From assembly GCA_927910985.1 (NCBI GenBank), contig CAKMOP010000002.1, positions 1-7,633 of the forward strand: 7,633 nucleotides of DNA. Direction: 5' to 3'. The DNA comes from an uncultured Porphyromonas sp. Lineage in GTDB: Bacteria > Bacteroidota > Bacteroidia > Bacteroidales > Porphyromonadaceae. The stretch's first letter is position 1. Every line of letters begins with the position of its first letter. The notes below the pieces were generated by a model, which saw nothing but the letters and a program-made list of their open reading frames with translations, searched no databases and had not been told where the DNA came from. Positions 6,513 to 7,633 of the stretch are shown here, piece after piece. A program made the position numbers and the translations under genes.

Positions 6513-7633
6513 ATGAAACAATCCATACTGACCTTATCCCTTCTCTCCGCATTAGCCCTCAGCTCTTGCCAGAGAGACCTGGATGAAGTGTCTCCTCAGA
6601 GTACGCCTCAGCCGACAGAGAGCAATAGCCCTTCTACTCCCGCACGCACCTTCCTCTCGACCCAAGGTGCCGAAGCGGGGACGCTCTACATTCGTATTCG
6701 CCGCTCAGCTAAGAATGGCTTCCGTACCCTCGATGCTGGTGGTGCTTCGATGCAATCTCTGCCTTCTCAGCTGGCGAAGTCCCTGCGTAGCATAGGTACT
6801 GACGTACCTCGGAACCCCTCTTCCCGATGGATCCACGCTTCGAAGAGCGTATCCGTCGCGAAGGGCTTGACCTATGGTACATCGTCCACTTCGACAAGAA
6901 GCAGAACCTTCAAAGTGCTATGCAGACGCTGTCTTCTGTCCCCGAAGTCGAATATACCGAGCCTGCCTATGAGATAGCTCTGCCTACGGGTAAGCCCGTT
7001 CCTGTCAACTACATCGGCCGTAGTGACGCTCCTGCAGTGCCCTACAACGACCCCCTGCTCCCCGATCAGTGGCACTACCACAATACAGGGCGCTTCTCTC
7101 GGAGTATTGCTGGTGCTGATATCGGACTCTTTGAGGCTTGGACGAAGGAAACAGGGAAGTCAAACGTCATCGTCGCTGTCGATGACGGCGGGATTGACAT
7201 CAAGCACCCTGACCTCAAGGACAACCTCTATGTCAATCAGGCGGAGCTAAAGGGAAAGGAAGGGGTCGATGATGACAACAATGGATTTGTCGATGATATC
7301 TATGGCTTCAACTTCATCCATAACAATGGGACGATCTACCCTGATGACGAATCCCATGGGACACACGTGGCGGGGACAGTCGGCGCACGTACCAATAACA
7401 ATATCGGTGTCGCTGGTGTCGCCGGCGGTGATGGTACGGAGGGCTCCGGTGTCCGCCTGATGAGCTGCCAGATCTTCGGTGGTAAGAATGAAGGTGGAAG
7501 TGGCGCACGGGCTATGTACTACAGTGCCAATAATGGTGCTGTCATCAGTCAGAACTCTTGGGGCTATGTCCTCCAGGCTAATATCACGGCCATTCCTCAA
7601 GCAGACAAGGCCGCGATTGACTACTTCATCAAG
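6513..7633 (+). CDS. Subtilisin-like (S8) serine protease lipoprotein, 5' part, one frameshift
   Basis: The signal peptide starts MKQSILTLSL and ends ALSSC (lipidated Cys19), followed by a Ser/Thr/Pro-rich linker and a prodomain-like region containing RFEERIRREGLDLWYIVHFD and ending VEYTEPAYE. That pattern is familiar from Bacteroidetes secreted subtilases. The catalytic domain then begins: Asp in VDDGGID (codon 7184-7186, aligned with the usual VDGG), His in HGTHVAG (codon 7355-7357), and the oxyanion Asn in NSWG (codon 7553-7555). A GVDDDNNGFVDD insert, typical of this subtilase type, lies between Asp and His. The Ser motif lies beyond the window. The frame changes near 6801-6803: the upstream frame continues into nonsense, while frame 2 from 6803 is open to the window end; one missing base, for example GACGT from GACCGT, restores it. 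The enzyme should cleave proteins outside the cytoplasm while lipid-anchored. ATG 6513 is chosen because it starts the signal peptide; the in-frame ATG at 6387 gives an implausible N-terminus. Confidence 0.9.

Overview
The window looks like a chromosomal segment from a Bacteroidales bacterium, most likely Porphyromonas or a close relative. Four things point there: the 23S and 5S rRNA sequences are of the Bacteroidetes type, the genes lack Shine-Dalgarno sequences, promoter-like TAnnTTTG boxes occur, and the proteins (BACON-domain lipoproteins, a lipid-anchored subtilase with a Bacteroidetes-style prodomain) are typical of the group. The genus call is inference from remembered family features; no search was run.

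Layout. Positions 1-323 are the end of an rRNA operon (23S 3' end, short spacer, 5S), closed by a strong hairpin terminator at 330-371. After about 300 bases with no recognisable gene comes a lipoprotein gene of unknown function (671-1904), readable only if several one-base insertions are corrected, with its own terminator. A 730-base gene-poor stretch (1905-2634) carries a small array of imperfect palindromic 18-mers and two promoter-like boxes. Next are two tandem paralogous lipoprotein genes (2635-4296 intact; 4681-6323 with one frameshift). Each encodes a lipoprotein signal peptide, two BACON domains and a shared C-terminal region that I do not recognise. A strong terminator follows, then the 5' part of a subtilisin-like (S8) serine protease lipoprotein gene (6513 to the window end), again with one frameshift.

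How the genes fit together. All four protein genes run on the + strand and all four products carry a lipobox cysteine, so this is a cluster of envelope, probably outer-membrane, lipoproteins. BACON domains are generally regarded as binding or spacer modules at the cell surface, and the S8 enzyme is expected to act on extracellular or periplasmic protein. A functional link between the BACON pair and the protease is suggested only by adjacency, and the terminator between them argues for separate transcription.

Main caution. Three of the four protein genes contain single-base indels, and the usually invariant parts of 23S and 5S rRNA also appear to carry one-base indels. The simplest explanation is residual sequencing or assembly error in this window, not gene decay. 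I found no defence system, CRISPR array, complete mobile element or obviously novel multi-gene system. The less usual items are the 18-mer palindrome array, the C-terminal module of the lipoprotein pair, and the uneven divergence between the two paralogs.
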